Source: JACVRW01 sp035650215 (GTDB taxonomy: Bacteria; Actinomycetota; Thermoleophilia; Solirubrobacterales; Thermoleophilaceae). Taken from it: a stretch of 5,201 bases of DNA. A model generated the notes under the pieces. The model ran no database searches. It was not told the DNA's origin and saw only the letters and a program-made list of their open reading frames with translations. A program made the translations under genes and the position numbers. The stretch is from assembly GCA_035650215.1 (NCBI GenBank), contig DASRIC010000028.1:1-5201 (forward strand), in the 5' to 3' direction. Positions 5,104 to 5,201 of the stretch are shown here, one piece after another. The stretch's first letter is position 1. The number at the start of each line of letters is the position of its first letter.

Positions 5104-5201
5104 CTAGGGCTGCTGCTGTTCGACGGTCTCCAACCGTTGCTCGAGTGCGTCAACGCTGTCCTGGAGCCCCTCAACCTGGCTGGCCGTTTCCTCGGCGTCC
5201 T
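5104..5201 (-). CDS. C-terminus of an unknown coiled-coil protein, 5' part outside the window
   Basis: A minus-strand frame enters from the right edge and ends at TAG (5106-5104), giving 31 residues. The visible tail has Val9, Leu12, Val16, Leu19, Leu23 and Val26 at alternating 3- and 4-residue spacing, with acidic and Gln residues between, a textbook two-stranded coiled-coil heptad pattern. It ends in EQQQP. The rest of the protein is not seen, so neither function nor phage or host origin can be stated. The regular heptads over the whole visible segment argue that it is a real coding region. Confidence 0.5.
   Translation of the reverse strand, partial: DAEETASQVEGLQDSVDALEQRLETVEQQQP

Noticed and set aside
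4805..5107. Terminase small-subunit-like reading of the 100-codon plus-strand opening
   Set aside because: The resemblance is only a basic, charged stretch; there is no start codon and no motif, so no name is justified.

Overview
This is a GC-rich window whose codons strongly prefer G or C in third position. The initiator tRNA is of the actinobacterial type (C1·U72, GGG:CCC anticodon stem). Together these suggest a member of the Actinomycetota, possibly a deep-branching soil lineage such as Thermoleophilia. The phylum is inferred from composition and the tRNA; the class is a guess.

The left part (1-2443) holds ordinary chromosomal genes. A minus-strand haloalkane-dehalogenase-type alpha/beta hydrolase runs off the left edge. 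It is divergently paired, across a gap of about 41 bp, with a plus-strand thiamine-diphosphate enzyme of the acetolactate synthase large-subunit family, which probably starts at a TTG codon (776-2443). The interval 2444-2746 has no convincing protein gene. It does contain a good -10 element (TATGAT), a densely self-complementary stretch and a strong rho-independent terminator. This is the architecture of a stand-alone small RNA gene of about 185 nt that I cannot assign to a known family, and it is the most interesting signal in the window.

The middle part (2747-3839) holds a minus-strand exopolyphosphatase/GppA-type phosphatase. A few bases from its start, an initiator tRNA-fMet(CAT) faces the other way with a clear -35/-10 promoter and a terminator hairpin.

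The right part (3840-5103) looks like the wreck of a prophage or phage-derived element beside the tRNA. It has a start-less, truncated HK97-type major capsid fragment, a strong hairpin and a 26-bp imperfect tandem duplication. These are followed by an apparently intact small HNH endonuclease with its own Shine-Dalgarno sequence and a terminator that overlaps its stop codon. About 360 bp of open but start-less, unassigned sequence comes next. At the right edge is the coiled-coil C-terminus of another minus-strand gene.

The genes do not form one pathway. The left and middle genes are separate housekeeping or catabolic transcription units. The phage material appears to have been inserted downstream of the tRNA and then decayed. 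No CRISPR array, transposase or integrase is visible.
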